Of a DNA stretch of 64,000 bases, positions 35,686-46,100 are shown piece by piece. The position numbers and the translations under genes are program-made. A model generated the notes under the pieces. The model made no database searches and was not told the DNA's origin. It saw nothing but the letters and a program-made list of their open reading frames with translations. Position 1 is the first letter of the stretch, and each line of letters opens with the position of its first letter. The DNA is from JALQTD01 sp965656785 (GTDB lineage Bacteria; Bacteroidota; Bacteroidia; Flavobacteriales_D; Sanyastnellaceae): NCBI GenBank assembly GCA_965656785.1, contig CBFHLY010000012.1:18321-82320 (forward strand), read 5' to 3'.

Positions 35686-38076
35686 ATGACTCGATTGCTT
35701 TCTCTGCTGGTTTGGGCTTCTTTCACGCTCATTTCGAGTGCTTTAAAAGGCCAAATCCTGTCCGGAACCGTCACCGACGCCGACACCGGCGACGCCTTGC
35801 CCGGTGCGCACTTGGCGTGCACGTGCGGCGGTGCAGTGGTGCATGGAGCGACCGATTTTCAAGGCGGGTTTCGCTTGGAATTACCAGGGGCGCTTCCGTG
35901 CACCTTGGAGGCTTCATTCATCGGCATGGATGCCGTTGCCCTCAGCATCAGCAACCTCGATCCCATTCAAATTGCCCTTCAGTCGAGCGTCGAAGCCATC
36001 GGCACCGTCGTGGTCAGCGCGGGGCGATTTGAGCAGGCCGCTGAGCGGGTCACGGTTTCACTGGACGTCTTGCCTCCGCGGGTTGTCGAATCGCGCGGCA
36101 CCACTTCCCTCGAAACCGCCTTGGAGCAGAACCCCGGGGTCAGCTTCGTAGACGGCGAGCCGCAAATCCGAAGCGGAAGCGGATTCAGTTACGGCGCGGG
36201 CTCACGGGTGATGATGCTCGTGGATGATTTGCCCATCCTTTCTGGCGATGCAGGGCGTCCGACCTGGGGCTTCTTGCCATTGGAGAATTTGGAACAAATC
36301 GAAATCATCAAAGGCGCCTCCTCCGTCCTCTATGGCAGTGCTGCCTTGAGCGGCGTCATCAACATTCGGACGCGTTACCCGGATGCGCGCCCCATCACGC
36401 GGCTGACCTTGCAACACGGCGGGTATTCCACTCCTTTAACCGCGTCCGCGCGCACGTGGGAAGGCACCTCCCAACAAACCAACCTCCGGTTCCTGCACAG
36501 CCAGCAAGCGGGAGACTGGGACGTCGTTTTGGGCGCCAACGTCATCGGCAGTCAAGGCTACCTCGCGCCCATCGACTCAAATTCCGCAAGCGGCTACACA
36601 CCATGGAAAGCCGACCGATTCGACAGCGAAGCCCGCGCGCGAATGAACTTGAACGTGCGCAAGCGAACGACGCGCATTCCCGGATTGCAATACGGGATTC
36701 GAACGAATTGGCAGAAAAGCAATGCTTTGGCCACGTTGATTTGGGCGTACGCTCCCGACTCCCTCTACCACGCGGACGGTGGATCGGCCACGCGGACCTT
36801 GCAAACGGCGGGCACGGTGGATCCGTTCTTGACGTACTTGACGCCTTCAGGGGTTCGGCATGATGTGCGAGCCCGGTGGCAGCATTTGGTCAATGACAAC
36901 GACAACAACCAGAGCAACGCCTCGGATGTGCTGTTTTCCGAATACCAAATCCACGTGCGCGGCGACCGCTGGCAACTCCCCGGATTGAACCTCACTGCGG
37001 GCCTGGTCGGCCAGCAAACCTGGAGCACATCCGAGCTCTACAGCGGCGGGAACACCAATGGTGAAAACCAGGCCCTCAACGCCTCGGCCTACTTGCAAGC
37101 CGATGTGGCGGCAGCCGAACGGTGGAATTTATCCACCGGACTCCGTTACGAGCACTTCGATGTGAACGGGCAGGTCAGCGGAAAGCCGGTGTTTCGGGCG
37201 GGGGTCAATTACCGAGCGGGAAGGGCGACCTACTTCCGGGCGAGTTTTGGTCAGGGCTTTCGTTTTCCTACCATCGCTGAATTGTACATCCGAACGGGCC
37301 TCGGAACCCTGCAAGTGTACCCGAATGCCCAGCTCCGCCCAGAGACGTCGTGGTCCGCTGAGTGGGGCGTGAAACAAGGGGTCCAAATCGGCGGGCTGCA
37401 AGGATTTCTTGACCTCGCCCTCTTCGAGCAACGCTACGAAGACTTCATCGAATTCACCTTCGGGCAATGGGGAGCTCCCACCGACCCTTTGGTCGGACTG
37501 GGTTTCACCAGCAAGAACACGGGATCCAGTAAGGTCAATGGAGCAGAAGCCAGCTTCACCGGTCGGTTGAACTGGGGCCAAACCACCATCGACTTCATTA
37601 CGGGCTACACGTACACCCGCCCCATCTCCTTGGACCCCAGCTATGAATACAGCGAAGGCACGACCTACGAATCAACGAGTTACGACCAAATCCATTACCA
37701 AAACCTGCGCGGGGACACCGTCGGCATGCAGCTCAAGTACCGGTCGCCGCATTTGGTGCGGCTCGACGTGCAAGCCACGAAGGGCAGGTGGTCCGCAGGG
37801 GTTTCGGGACGCTACCAAACCGCTTTGCGCAACTTCGACCGGGCATTCGTGCAGTTTGAAGAATACGGCTTCGTCGATTGGGGATTGCAAAGTTGGCTCA
37901 ATGACCACGAGGAACTTCCGTGGATTTGGGATGCTCGGGTGGGTTACACGGCCGGGGAACACCACCGCATTTCATTGGTGGTCAGCAACTTGACGAATCG
38001 TGAATACGCCATTCGACCGCTGGCAATTGAAGCGCCGCGGCTCATCAGCGCAATGTACACCTACACCTTGGAATGA
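35686..38076 (+). CDS. TonB-dependent receptor
   Basis: A 796-residue outer-membrane receptor: signal peptide MTRLLSLLVWASFTLISSALKG, carboxypeptidase-regulatory-like domain (about residues 24-105), plug with VVVSAGRFEQ, RVMMLVDDLPIL and IEIIKGASSVLYGSAALSGVINI, and a barrel resembling vitamin B12 or siderophore receptors. The barrel ends YTYTLE. The ligand is not clear. First of four genes joined by ATGA overlaps to kdsB, an S9 peptidase and a small DUF protein. I chose the ATG at 35686 because it starts the signal peptide. Confidence 0.9.
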   Translation: MTRLLSLLVWASFTLISSALKGQILSGTVTDADTGDALPGAHLACTCGGAVVHGATDFQGGFRLELPGALPCTLEASFIGMDAVALSISNLDPIQIALQSSVEAIGTVVVSAGRFEQAAERVTVSLDVLPPRVVESRGTTSLETALEQNPGVSFVDGEPQIRSGSGFSYGAGSRVMMLVDDLPILSGDAGRPTWGFLPLENLEQIEIIKGASSVLYGSAALSGVINIRTRYPDARPITRLTLQHGGYSTPLTASARTWEGTSQQTNLRFLHSQQAGDWDVVLGANVIGSQGYLAPIDSNSASGYTPWKADRFDSEARARMNLNVRKRTTRIPGLQYGIRTNWQKSNALATLIWAYAPDSLYHADGGSATRTLQTAGTVDPFLTYLTPSGVRHDVRARWQHLVNDNDNNQSNASDVLFSEYQIHVRGDRWQLPGLNLTAGLVGQQTWSTSELYSGGNTNGENQALNASAYLQADVAAAERWNLSTGLRYEHFDVNGQVSGKPVFRAGVNYRAGRATYFRASFGQGFRFPTIAELYIRTGLGTLQVYPNAQLRPETSWSAEWGVKQGVQIGGLQGFLDLALFEQRYEDFIEFTFGQWGAPTDPLVGLGFTSKNTGSSKVNGAEASFTGRLNWGQTTIDFITGYTYTRPISLDPSYEYSEGTTYESTSYDQIHYQNLRGDTVGMQLKYRSPHLVRLDVQATKGRWSAGVSGRYQTALRNFDRAFVQFEEYGFVDWGLQSWLNDHEELPWIWDARVGYTAGEHHRISLVVSNLTNREYAIRPLAIEAPRLISAMYTYTLE

Positions 38077-38813
38077 TGGAGCGCCCCCTACTTGCCGTCA
38101 TTCCCGCACGTTACGGATCCACGAGGTTTCCTGGCAAACCCTTGGCGGACGTATTCGGCACGCCCATGGTGGTTCGGGTCATGGAACGCGCTGAAGCGTC
38201 CGGCGTGTTTTCAGAAGTGTTGGTGGCCACGGACGATCGGCGCATTGCGGACGTCGTGGAGCAGCATGGGGGTCGGGTGGTGATGACCTCGGAAACCTGT
38301 CCCAATGGCACCGCTCGCTGCCACGAGGCCGTGTTGCAGTGGGAGGCGGAAACCGGCCGCACCGTGGAGGCTGTGGTGAACGTGCAGGGAGATGAACCGT
38401 ATGTGCACTTGGACCAGTTGCGGGATTTGGTTCGACTCATTCGCAAACCAGGAGCGGCTGTGGCCACGCTGGCCAAACCCATGGCGGCAGAAGCCCCGGG
38501 TCTGCACGACCTGAACCGCGTGAAAGTGGTCTGCGATGCGAAAGGACGGGCGCTGTACTTCTCCCGATCCCCCATCCCCTCTGGTGCCGGGCCTTGGAAC
38601 AAGCACATCGGGCTCTACGCCTTTACTCGCACCGCCCTCGAAGCCCTGATGGACCTGCACCCGACCCCGCTCGAATCGCGCGAACGGCTTGAGCAACTGC
38701 GGTGGCTCGAATGCGGTTGGCGCATTGACGTGGGGTTGACGCCACATGAAACACCATCGGTGGACGCGCCTGAAGATTTGGCCCAACTCCCGCCTCCTAA
38801 CTTTGAATCATGA
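38073..38813 (+). CDS. kdsB: 3-deoxy-manno-octulosonate cytidylyltransferase
   Basis: A 246-residue CMP-Kdo synthetase, activating Kdo for the lipopolysaccharide core. VIPARYGSTRFPGKPLADVFGTPMV, NVQGDEPYVHLDQL and YFSRSPIPSGAGPWNKHIGLYAF are the signature blocks. ATG at 38073 overlaps the receptor stop; its own stop overlaps the next start. A second ATG follows immediately at 38076. Confidence 0.96.
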   Translation: MMERPLLAVIPARYGSTRFPGKPLADVFGTPMVVRVMERAEASGVFSEVLVATDDRRIADVVEQHGGRVVMTSETCPNGTARCHEAVLQWEAETGRTVEAVVNVQGDEPYVHLDQLRDLVRLIRKPGAAVATLAKPMAAEAPGLHDLNRVKVVCDAKGRALYFSRSPIPSGAGPWNKHIGLYAFTRTALEALMDLHPTPLESRERLEQLRWLECGWRIDVGLTPHETPSVDAPEDLAQLPPPNFES

Positions 38814-40993
38814 ATCGCATCCTCATCGCCAGCGCAGCTGCGGCTATCTTTGCCGCTTCTTGTACGAACCCCACTCCCATGGACACCCCTGTCGAACTTA
38901 CCCAATCCGCTTTCAGCACGCCGCCTCAAGCGAAAAAAGTACCGCATGAAACATCCATTCACGGACTGACCCTGAACGACGATTACTTCTGGATGCGGCT
39001 GAGCGATGCCCAAAAAGAAGCGGACCAACCGGACGCCCAAACGCAAGATGTCCTCGACAACTTGAACGCTGAAAATGCGTACCGTTCAGAGGTCATGGCC
39101 TCTACGGAAGGGTTGCAATCCGCCCTATACGATGAAATCGTTGGGCGCATCAAGCAAGACGATTCCAGCGTTCCCGTCAAGGACAACGGCTACTGGTACT
39201 ACACCCGCTACGAAGAGGGAAAAGAGTACGCCGTGCACTGCCGGAAAGCAGAGAGCATGGAGGCGGACGAGCAGGTCATGCTCAACGTCAATGAGATGGC
39301 GGAAGGCTTCGCTTACTACGCCGTCGGTGGGCGGAGTGTCAGCCCGGACAACCGCCTGTTGGCATTCGGGGTGGACACCATCAGCCGGCGCGAATACACG
39401 CTGCACATCAAGGATTTGGCCACCGGCGAGCTCTTGGAGGACCAAATCCCCGCCACCACGGGAGGAGCGACCTGGGCGAACGACAACCGCACCCTCTTCT
39501 ACACCAAGAAAGACCCCGTGACTTTGCGATCGTACCGGATTTTCAAGCACGTGCTGGGCACGCCGGCGGACCAAGATGAACTGGTTTACGAGGAGGCCGA
39601 CGAAACGTTCAGCTGCGGCGTGGGCAAATCGAAGAGCAACGCGTATTTGATGATTTCGAGCTACTCCACGGTGAGCACCGAATGGCGGGTGTTGGAAGCC
39701 GACAAACCGAATGGGGAATGGCGGGTCATTCAACCACGGGAACGCGATTTGGAATACGGCGTGGAGCACTTCGAGGACCATTTCTACATCACCACGAACC
39801 GGAATGCAAAGAACTTCAAGCTGGTTCGGACGCCATTGGATGCGACCACTTACGACCACTGGGAGGATGTCCTGGCCCATCGGCCGGAAACCCTGCTCGA
39901 AGGCGTGGAGCTGTTCCGCAACTACCTCGTCATCGAAGAACGCACGGAAGGCTTGACGCAATTGCGGGTGAAAAGCTGGGATGGAGCGCGCGATTTCTAC
40001 CTCGAATTCGACGATCCCGCATACATGGCGTACATCGGCGCGAACCCCGATTTCAACACGGATCGCCTTCGATATGGCTACACGTCCATGACCACACCGA
40101 GCAGCGTCTTTGAGTTTGACATGACCGAGAACACCACGGAATTGTTGAAACAGGCAGAGGTGCTGGGGGATGATTTTAACCCCGATAACTACACGAGCGA
40201 ACGGATGATGGTGAAAGCGCGGGACGGTGTGGAAGTGCCCGTGTCCATCGTTTATCGGAAAGGCTTGGAAAAGAACGGTGCCAACCCCTTCCTCCTCTAC
40301 GCTTACGGCAGCTACGGATACAGCATGGATGCTGGATTCTCGAGCACGCGGCTCAGCTTATTGGACCGCGGTTTTGTCTATGCCATTGCCCACATCCGTG
40401 GTGGGCAAGAAATGGGTCGGCACTGGTACGAAGACGGCAAGTTGTTCAACAAGATGAACACCTTCACGGACTTCATCGATTGTGGTCAAGCCATGATCGA
40501 CGCGGGTTTCACATCCTCTGAACACCTCTACGCCATGGGCGGATCGGCTGGTGGTTTGCTCATGGGTGCCGTGATGAACATGGCCCCGGAACTCTTCAAC
40601 GGCATCATTGCAGCCGTTCCTTTCGTGGACGTCATCAACACGATGCTTGACGAAAGCATTCCTTTGACGACCGGCGAGTTCGATGAATGGGGCAATCCGA
40701 AGAACAAGGACTACTTCGACTACATGATGCGGTACAGCCCGTATGACAACATCGAAGCGAAAGCCTATCCGCACACCTTGGTTACCACGGGATATTGGGA
40801 CAGCCAGGTGCAGTATTGGGAACCCCAAAAGTGGGTGGCCAAACTCCGCGAGTACAAAACCGACGATCACCTGCTCATCATGTATTGCAACATGGAAACC
40901 GGACACGGCGGCGCTTCGGGGCGGTTCCAGCGGTACAAGGAGGTGGCCATGGAGTACGCATTCTTATTCCAATTGGAAGGCATCGCGGAATGA
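38810..40993 (+). CDS. S9 oligopeptidase B-like lipoprotein
   Basis: A 727-residue prolyl-oligopeptidase-family serine peptidase. A lipobox IFAASC places C18 as the acylated residue. The propeller domain (about residues 60-420) precedes the alpha/beta-hydrolase domain with S579 (GGSAGG), D664 (GYWDSQV) and H699 (TGHGGASGRF) as the triad. Oligopeptidase B prefers basic residues; lipidation makes this an envelope enzyme. Coupled by ATGA overlaps on both sides. Confidence 0.93.
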   Translation: MNRILIASAAAAIFAASCTNPTPMDTPVELTQSAFSTPPQAKKVPHETSIHGLTLNDDYFWMRLSDAQKEADQPDAQTQDVLDNLNAENAYRSEVMASTEGLQSALYDEIVGRIKQDDSSVPVKDNGYWYYTRYEEGKEYAVHCRKAESMEADEQVMLNVNEMAEGFAYYAVGGRSVSPDNRLLAFGVDTISRREYTLHIKDLATGELLEDQIPATTGGATWANDNRTLFYTKKDPVTLRSYRIFKHVLGTPADQDELVYEEADETFSCGVGKSKSNAYLMISSYSTVSTEWRVLEADKPNGEWRVIQPRERDLEYGVEHFEDHFYITTNRNAKNFKLVRTPLDATTYDHWEDVLAHRPETLLEGVELFRNYLVIEERTEGLTQLRVKSWDGARDFYLEFDDPAYMAYIGANPDFNTDRLRYGYTSMTTPSSVFEFDMTENTTELLKQAEVLGDDFNPDNYTSERMMVKARDGVEVPVSIVYRKGLEKNGANPFLLYAYGSYGYSMDAGFSSTRLSLLDRGFVYAIAHIRGGQEMGRHWYEDGKLFNKMNTFTDFIDCGQAMIDAGFTSSEHLYAMGGSAGGLLMGAVMNMAPELFNGIIAAVPFVDVINTMLDESIPLTTGEFDEWGNPKNKDYFDYMMRYSPYDNIEAKAYPHTLVTTGYWDSQVQYWEPQKWVAKLREYKTDDHLLIMYCNMETGHGGASGRFQRYKEVAMEYAFLFQLEGIAE

Positions 40994-41421
40994 ATCGATA
41001 CCGGGATTTGACGCGGGAGGAACTGGAGGCCGTCGAGCCTGACGTCATCCAGTTCCTCTCGGAATCCGGCGTTACAGCGAAGGATTGGGAGGCATGGAAA
41101 GCGGCGGGGGATGCCCGCGTGGGTGAATTGATTTCGGAATTCAGCATCGGATTTTGGGATCGGGCGACGGCTCAAATACATTTCTTGGAGCGCAGGAACG
41201 GCGATGAAGTTTGGGTCTTTTCCTTCGAGGAGGACCGGGCCTCCCTCATCCGCTGCGCCATGGAAGGGGGCGAGGCCACGTGGTACCAAGGGGAAAAGCG
41301 ATTTGAGCAAGAGGCGCGGGGACGGGAGATCTTTCTCCTGCTCGAACAAGGAGCCCTGCCCACGAACGCCGAACGCTGGAAGGCCATGGAACAAGCGATG
41401 CGCGAAACGAACGTCAGCTGA
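40990..41421 (+). CDS. Small DUF6495-like protein
   Basis: A 143-residue soluble protein beginning MNRYRDLTREELEAVEPDVIQFLSESGVTAKDWEAWK. This opening resembles the Bacteroidota-restricted DUF6495 family; the assignment is from memory of the pattern. No signal peptide or catalytic motif is visible. It is rich in E, A and W. The ATG overlaps the peptidase stop, and the 3' end overlaps the convergent HAD gene by eight bases. Function unknown. Confidence 0.72.
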   Translation: MNRYRDLTREELEAVEPDVIQFLSESGVTAKDWEAWKAAGDARVGELISEFSIGFWDRATAQIHFLERRNGDEVWVFSFEEDRASLIRCAMEGGEATWYQGEKRFEQEARGREIFLLLEQGALPTNAERWKAMEQAMRETNVS

Positions 41422-42073
41422 AGGTCCAGCCCGCTTGCTTCAAGGCTTCCGGGAGACTCAAACCGGATTTTGGATGGTAATGCAGCCCCTGCAAACCCGC
41501 CTCTCGTGCACCCTCGACGTGGTGCAGGCTGTCATCCACAAAGCCGGTTCGAGCGGGATTCAACCCATGCGCCTCGCACAGGGCCAAAAAGGACGGTGGG
41601 TGTGGCTTCCGTCGACCGAATTCATGCGAATAATGAATGGCCTCAAACGCTGCTCGAAAGGGAGTCAACAACCCGTCTTCCTCCAATCGATGCTCGAACT
41701 CGTGAGCGTGAAGGGCATTCGTGTTGCTGAATAGAAAAAGTCGGGTTTGGCTCGCGAGCGCTTCCACCCAGTGCAACCGTTCCCGGGGCATGCGCAGCAA
41801 GATGCTGTTCCAGGCCACCTTCACCGCTTCCGATGTCACACCGGGGGCACAGCGCTCCACCAAGCGCTCAAGAAACGCGTCGGGGTCCAACCCACCCACC
41901 TCCAACGCATCGAACCATGCGTGTTGACCAGCTTGGTGGTAGAAGCCTTTAAAATCCTCGAAACCCAACGCGTCGAACGACCGAACTGGCGCGTCGTAAT
42001 CGATGGGGTACAACACCCCACCAAAGTCCAAAATGAGGGCGTCCAATTCGGACGTCACAGGCGCTTCATCCAT
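41414..42073 (-). CDS. HAD-family hydrolase
   Basis: A 219-residue HAD superfamily IA protein. Motif I is ILDFGGVLYP (nucleophile Asp, with Gly rather than Asp at +2, as in YihX-like enzymes). Motif II is LFLFSNTNALH, motif III the lysine in GRRKPHPPSF, and motif IV FVDDSLHHVEGA. Likely phosphatase on a small sugar phosphate or nucleotide; substrate unknown. The start overlaps the end of the HU/SPOR gene by 19 bases. An internal GTG would shorten the overlap. Confidence 0.85.
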   Translation of the reverse strand: MDEAPVTSELDALILDFGGVLYPIDYDAPVRSFDALGFEDFKGFYHQAGQHAWFDALEVGGLDPDAFLERLVERCAPGVTSEAVKVAWNSILLRMPRERLHWVEALASQTRLFLFSNTNALHAHEFEHRLEEDGLLTPFRAAFEAIHYSHEFGRRKPHPPSFLALCEAHGLNPARTGFVDDSLHHVEGAREAGLQGLHYHPKSGLSLPEALKQAGWTFS

Positions 42074-43074
42074 ACCGCCTCATGCCCCGAAGCGCGCACA
42101 GCCTCCAACGCCGAACGCGCATCGTCCTCCTCAGCAAACAGGCCCACTGTCACGAAGTTCAACGATCCCTGCCGGTGAATGTCCGCTTGCAAGCCCGCCT
42201 CACTCAAGCTGGCGACGTGACTTTGTGCGTTGCGTTCCTGAGCGAAAGCACCCGCCACCAATGCGAAAGCGGCCGAAGCCAAGTTCAATTCAGCCTCGAT
42301 TTCGGGAACAGCCACCTCCAACACCTCCTTTTCCACCGCGGCAATCCGCAAACCCGCTGGATCCCTTCGGCCTTCAGCGAAATCAAACCGCACAGACTCC
42401 TTGATCTGCATCACCTCCTCGTAATCCGAAACCACCTCCAACGGTGCAAGCGGCGCAACGGACTTCGGTGCGTAAGCGGCTGGCGCAGAACGATGGCCCC
42501 ATTCGGGCAAGATGCTCAATGCAGACACGTCGGTTGAACCCGAGAACCACCAAACACTTCCTGCAAGCAACGGCACCGCGATGGCAGCGGCAATGCGCGG
42601 CCAACGCGCCGGTGTGGCCATCGGCAACACCACCGGATCTTCCTTCGCTTCCCGAACGACCGGCTTGAGCGGAATGCGCTGCAATCCAAACCCATCGAGC
42701 AACCGCTCCAATTCCGCCTCAGCCATGAATTGCGTGGCACCACTCGCCGCAATGAACAGCCTTCCCACATGAGGCAAGTTCACCGAACGCTGGCGCTGCA
42801 GAACTTCCCGCATCGCCGCAGCCTCCTGTTCCACAGCCGCCAACGCTTCCGGGTAGGCCAGGCGTTCTGCGATCGCAACCGCATGCGCCAACACGCCATC
42901 GTTGTGCAACAACCGCTCGTTGAATTGGATGGCGCGCCGTGGCGGGACCAGTTCCTGATCCGCCTCGTCAAACCGGGCAGGCCGGTCGTTGCAAACGAAG
43001 CCTCCTAAGCCTGGAATGACCAAGCAATCGTGCTCCAAGATGAGCCGTGGAAGGTGGGATTCAATGAAGGCCAT
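42055..43074 (-). CDS. HU-domain/SPOR-domain protein
   Basis: A 339-residue protein with two CCDC81-like prokaryotic HU domains (MAFIESHLPRLILEHDCLVIPGLGGFVCNDRPARFD to about residue 140), a hydrophobic segment (IAAAIAVPLLAGSVWWFSG) and a C-terminal SPOR domain (FALVAGAFAQERNAQSHVASL to the end). SPOR domains bind denuded peptidoglycan at division sites. This layout is common in Bacteroidota. An inner-membrane topology with HU in the cytosol and SPOR in the periplasm is inferred. Confidence 0.85.
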   Translation of the reverse strand: MAFIESHLPRLILEHDCLVIPGLGGFVCNDRPARFDEADQELVPPRRAIQFNERLLHNDGVLAHAVAIAERLAYPEALAAVEQEAAAMREVLQRQRSVNLPHVGRLFIAASGATQFMAEAELERLLDGFGLQRIPLKPVVREAKEDPVVLPMATPARWPRIAAAIAVPLLAGSVWWFSGSTDVSALSILPEWGHRSAPAAYAPKSVAPLAPLEVVSDYEEVMQIKESVRFDFAEGRRDPAGLRIAAVEKEVLEVAVPEIEAELNLASAAFALVAGAFAQERNAQSHVASLSEAGLQADIHRQGSLNFVTVGLFAEEDDARSALEAVRASGHEAVWMKRL

Positions 43075-43119
43075 GGTGCCACGAAAGTAAGCCGTTCCCG
43101 CGGTTCGCACAAGCCGAAA

Positions 43120-46100
43120 TCAGCGGATTACCGTTACGTGACCTTCTGCCCACCGCGGGCCATCCCGCAACTCGTATCGGACGCGCCAGAGGTACACGCC
43201 GTCGGGCACATAATGCTCCCCCGAACCCCGCTGCCAATTGCCCTGCCAGACCTCCGCTGCATCCGTACTTTGGAACACCAACTCGCCCCACCGATTGAAA
43301 ATCTCCATCAAATAGCCCCGTGGCTCCACCCCCTCCACGAAGAATGCATCGTTCACCCCGTCGTTGTTGGGCGTGAAGGCATTGGGAACGTAAATCGGAT
43401 AATACAGGTCCACGAACGCACTGTCGCGGCCCACGCACCCCTGTTCCGAAACGGCCGAAAGCACGTACCAACCCGGCTCCGAGGACAACAAGATCGGGCT
43501 TTCGCACACCGAACAACTCAGCAACTCCGCCGGCGTCCACCAAGCCGAGTCCGAGTCCGCCGTTCCGAACAGCCGTGCCTCGTCCAACCAATCCAGTTCG
43601 CGGTCGGGCCCCGCATCGACGTAGGGCGGTTGCCACACCCCGACTTCGAGCGTGCTGCTCGCCGTGCAACCGAAGGCGTCCGTTACGAACACCGTGAAGG
43701 TCGTGCTTTCGACGGGGAAGACGGTCGTGGTTTGGCCTGACGGATTCCCGCACAGCGCAGCCGGCTGCCACGAGTGGACGGTCCCCTCGCTCGCTTCCAG
43801 GATCATGCTCTCGCCACGGCACATCCAACCGCCGCCCGCCGCGGACACCTCCGGCGACACGAAGGACACCATGACCGAATCGACGCCGATGCCGCAGATG
43901 TTCGCGATTTGGACCGTGAAGGTCGTGGCCTCGGAAGGCTGCACATAGACCTCCTGGGCCAACGGATTGCTCACGAGCTCCGCCGGGGACCACAGGTACG
44001 TGTCGCCCTCCGACGCCGTCAGCCACGTGCCCTGCCCTTCGCACAGCACCACATCCGGGTCCACCTCACCGCCCGGAACGGAAGGCACCACGGTCACGTT
44101 GATCGACGCTTCGCCTTCGCAGCCGTTGGCGTCCGTGACCAGCGCGGTGTAGAGCGTCGTTTCGTCCGGAGATGCCGTGGTGGACGCATCCGTCGGCGAG
44201 CCCAGCCCGCCCGTCGGGGTCCACACGACCTCCGAACCGAAGCCGCCGCCCGTCACCTCCAAATCGACCACGTCACCGAGGCAAATGGTCGCGGCCACCG
44301 GCGACGCTTCGAGTTCCAGCACCCCCACCGTCACCGTCACCGAAGCGCTCTGAGTCCCGCACGCGTTGCTCTCTTCGACGGTGTACGTCGTGGTCTCCAG
44401 CGGCGTCACCGTCGGCGTCGGGCTGCTCGGATCGTCCAGCGTCAGGTCCGGAATCCAGGCCAAATCCGCCCCTCCCCAAGCCTGCAACGTCACCGACTCC
44501 CCCTCACAAATCGTCCCCACCTCATCGACCGACGGATTCGGCAACTCGGCCACCACCACCGTCGCGAACGCCGTGTCCGGCTCCAAGCACCCCTCAGAAC
44601 CCGAGTCCGAACTCACCACCAAAATCACGTCCCATTCCCCCGCGTCGAGGTACGTGTACTCCGGATTCTCCTCGAGGCTCGTGTTCAGGTCCCCGAAGAA
44701 CCATTCGTATGAGTTCCCCCCGATGCTTTGGTTCGTGAAGACGATCGGCTCCCCGGGACAAATCACGTCCGGCGCCTCGATGTCAATGTCCGCCACCAAC
44801 GCCCCAAGGTTGAACTTGAAGACGCCGAGGTTGCAGTTGGTGCTGAGGTTGAGTTCGCTCCACGCATCGTCCGTGGCGGGGAAGTCGTCACCGCCCCCGC
44901 AGCCCGCGCAAACCGCTTGGTACACCGTGCCGTCCTTGTCGAACCGGGAAGTGCCCCCGTCCACGTGCTCGTTCGAGAACGGACCGCCGAAAAACGAACC
45001 GTACGTCAAGTCCGTCGCCTCCGGAGCCAACACCCCGAGCCAAAAATCGCTCCCGTCCGTCCCCAACTGCTCCGCATCCGGCGTCGTCGGCATCATCGAC
45101 GTCGTCGACGAACCCGCGTACGGAGAATTGTTGTTCGTGTCGCCGCCCCAGCCGCTGAGGTAGATTTCGTCGCAATCGCTGACGAGGAAGGCCGTGGGGA
45201 CGATGTCGACGCCGGTTTGGGCGAGGCCTACGCGCGTGCGAAGCTCAACGGCACCGAGGTCGGGGGAGAAGCGCTGGACGAAGGAGGAACCGTTCGGGTT
45301 CGCGTTGTAGACCGAGCCGATGAGGGGGAGGTTGCCGGTGGTTTGGCCATTCACATACGGCCGGTCATCCGTATCCAACTGAACGAAGTAGCACTGGTCG
45401 TAAGCGGAAGACCCCACGTACGACGCGGCGGTCGGCGCCATGCCTCCGGTCGCCTGCTGCTCCATCCGTGCGATGAACCCGTCCACGCCGCCCGCATGGC
45501 CCGATTGCGCCCCGCTCGCCGTGCTCGGGAAGTCGGTGCTGCGCGTGCCGCCGGAAACGTACAACGCCAAACCGAACGAATTGAACTGCAGCCCGTACCC
45601 CGCGTCGTCGTTTGAACCGCCGAGGTAGCTCGAGTATTCCAAATCCGCCAAGTCCGCCGACAACCGGAACACGACGGCATCGGAAGCCCCGCCGAGCGTG
45701 GGGTCATCGGCCTGCACCAACGGGAAATCGTCGCTCCGCGTGGTGGATGCGACCCACGGCCGCCCCGCGACGTCCACGATGATTTCGCCGCGGCAGACGT
45801 CGCCGTAGTTGTAGTTGAGCTCGGTGGCGATGTTGATGCCGTCGTTGTCGGAGCCGCCGACGAACGTGCCCGCGAGGAGCGAGCCGTTGGCCCCGGAAAG
45901 CTTGACGACGTAGAGGTCGCAGCCGTTGTTGTGCTGGCCGTAGAAGTGGTAGCCCGCGAGGTTGACGTTGGGACCGCCGCTGTACGTGTCGTCATAGGCG
46001 CCCGCCGTCACGGGGAAATTGCCCGAGCCGGTGGTGCCCATGATGAAGACGTCGCCGTTTTCGTCGGTGACGATGCTGTGGGGGTATTCCATGGCGGAAC

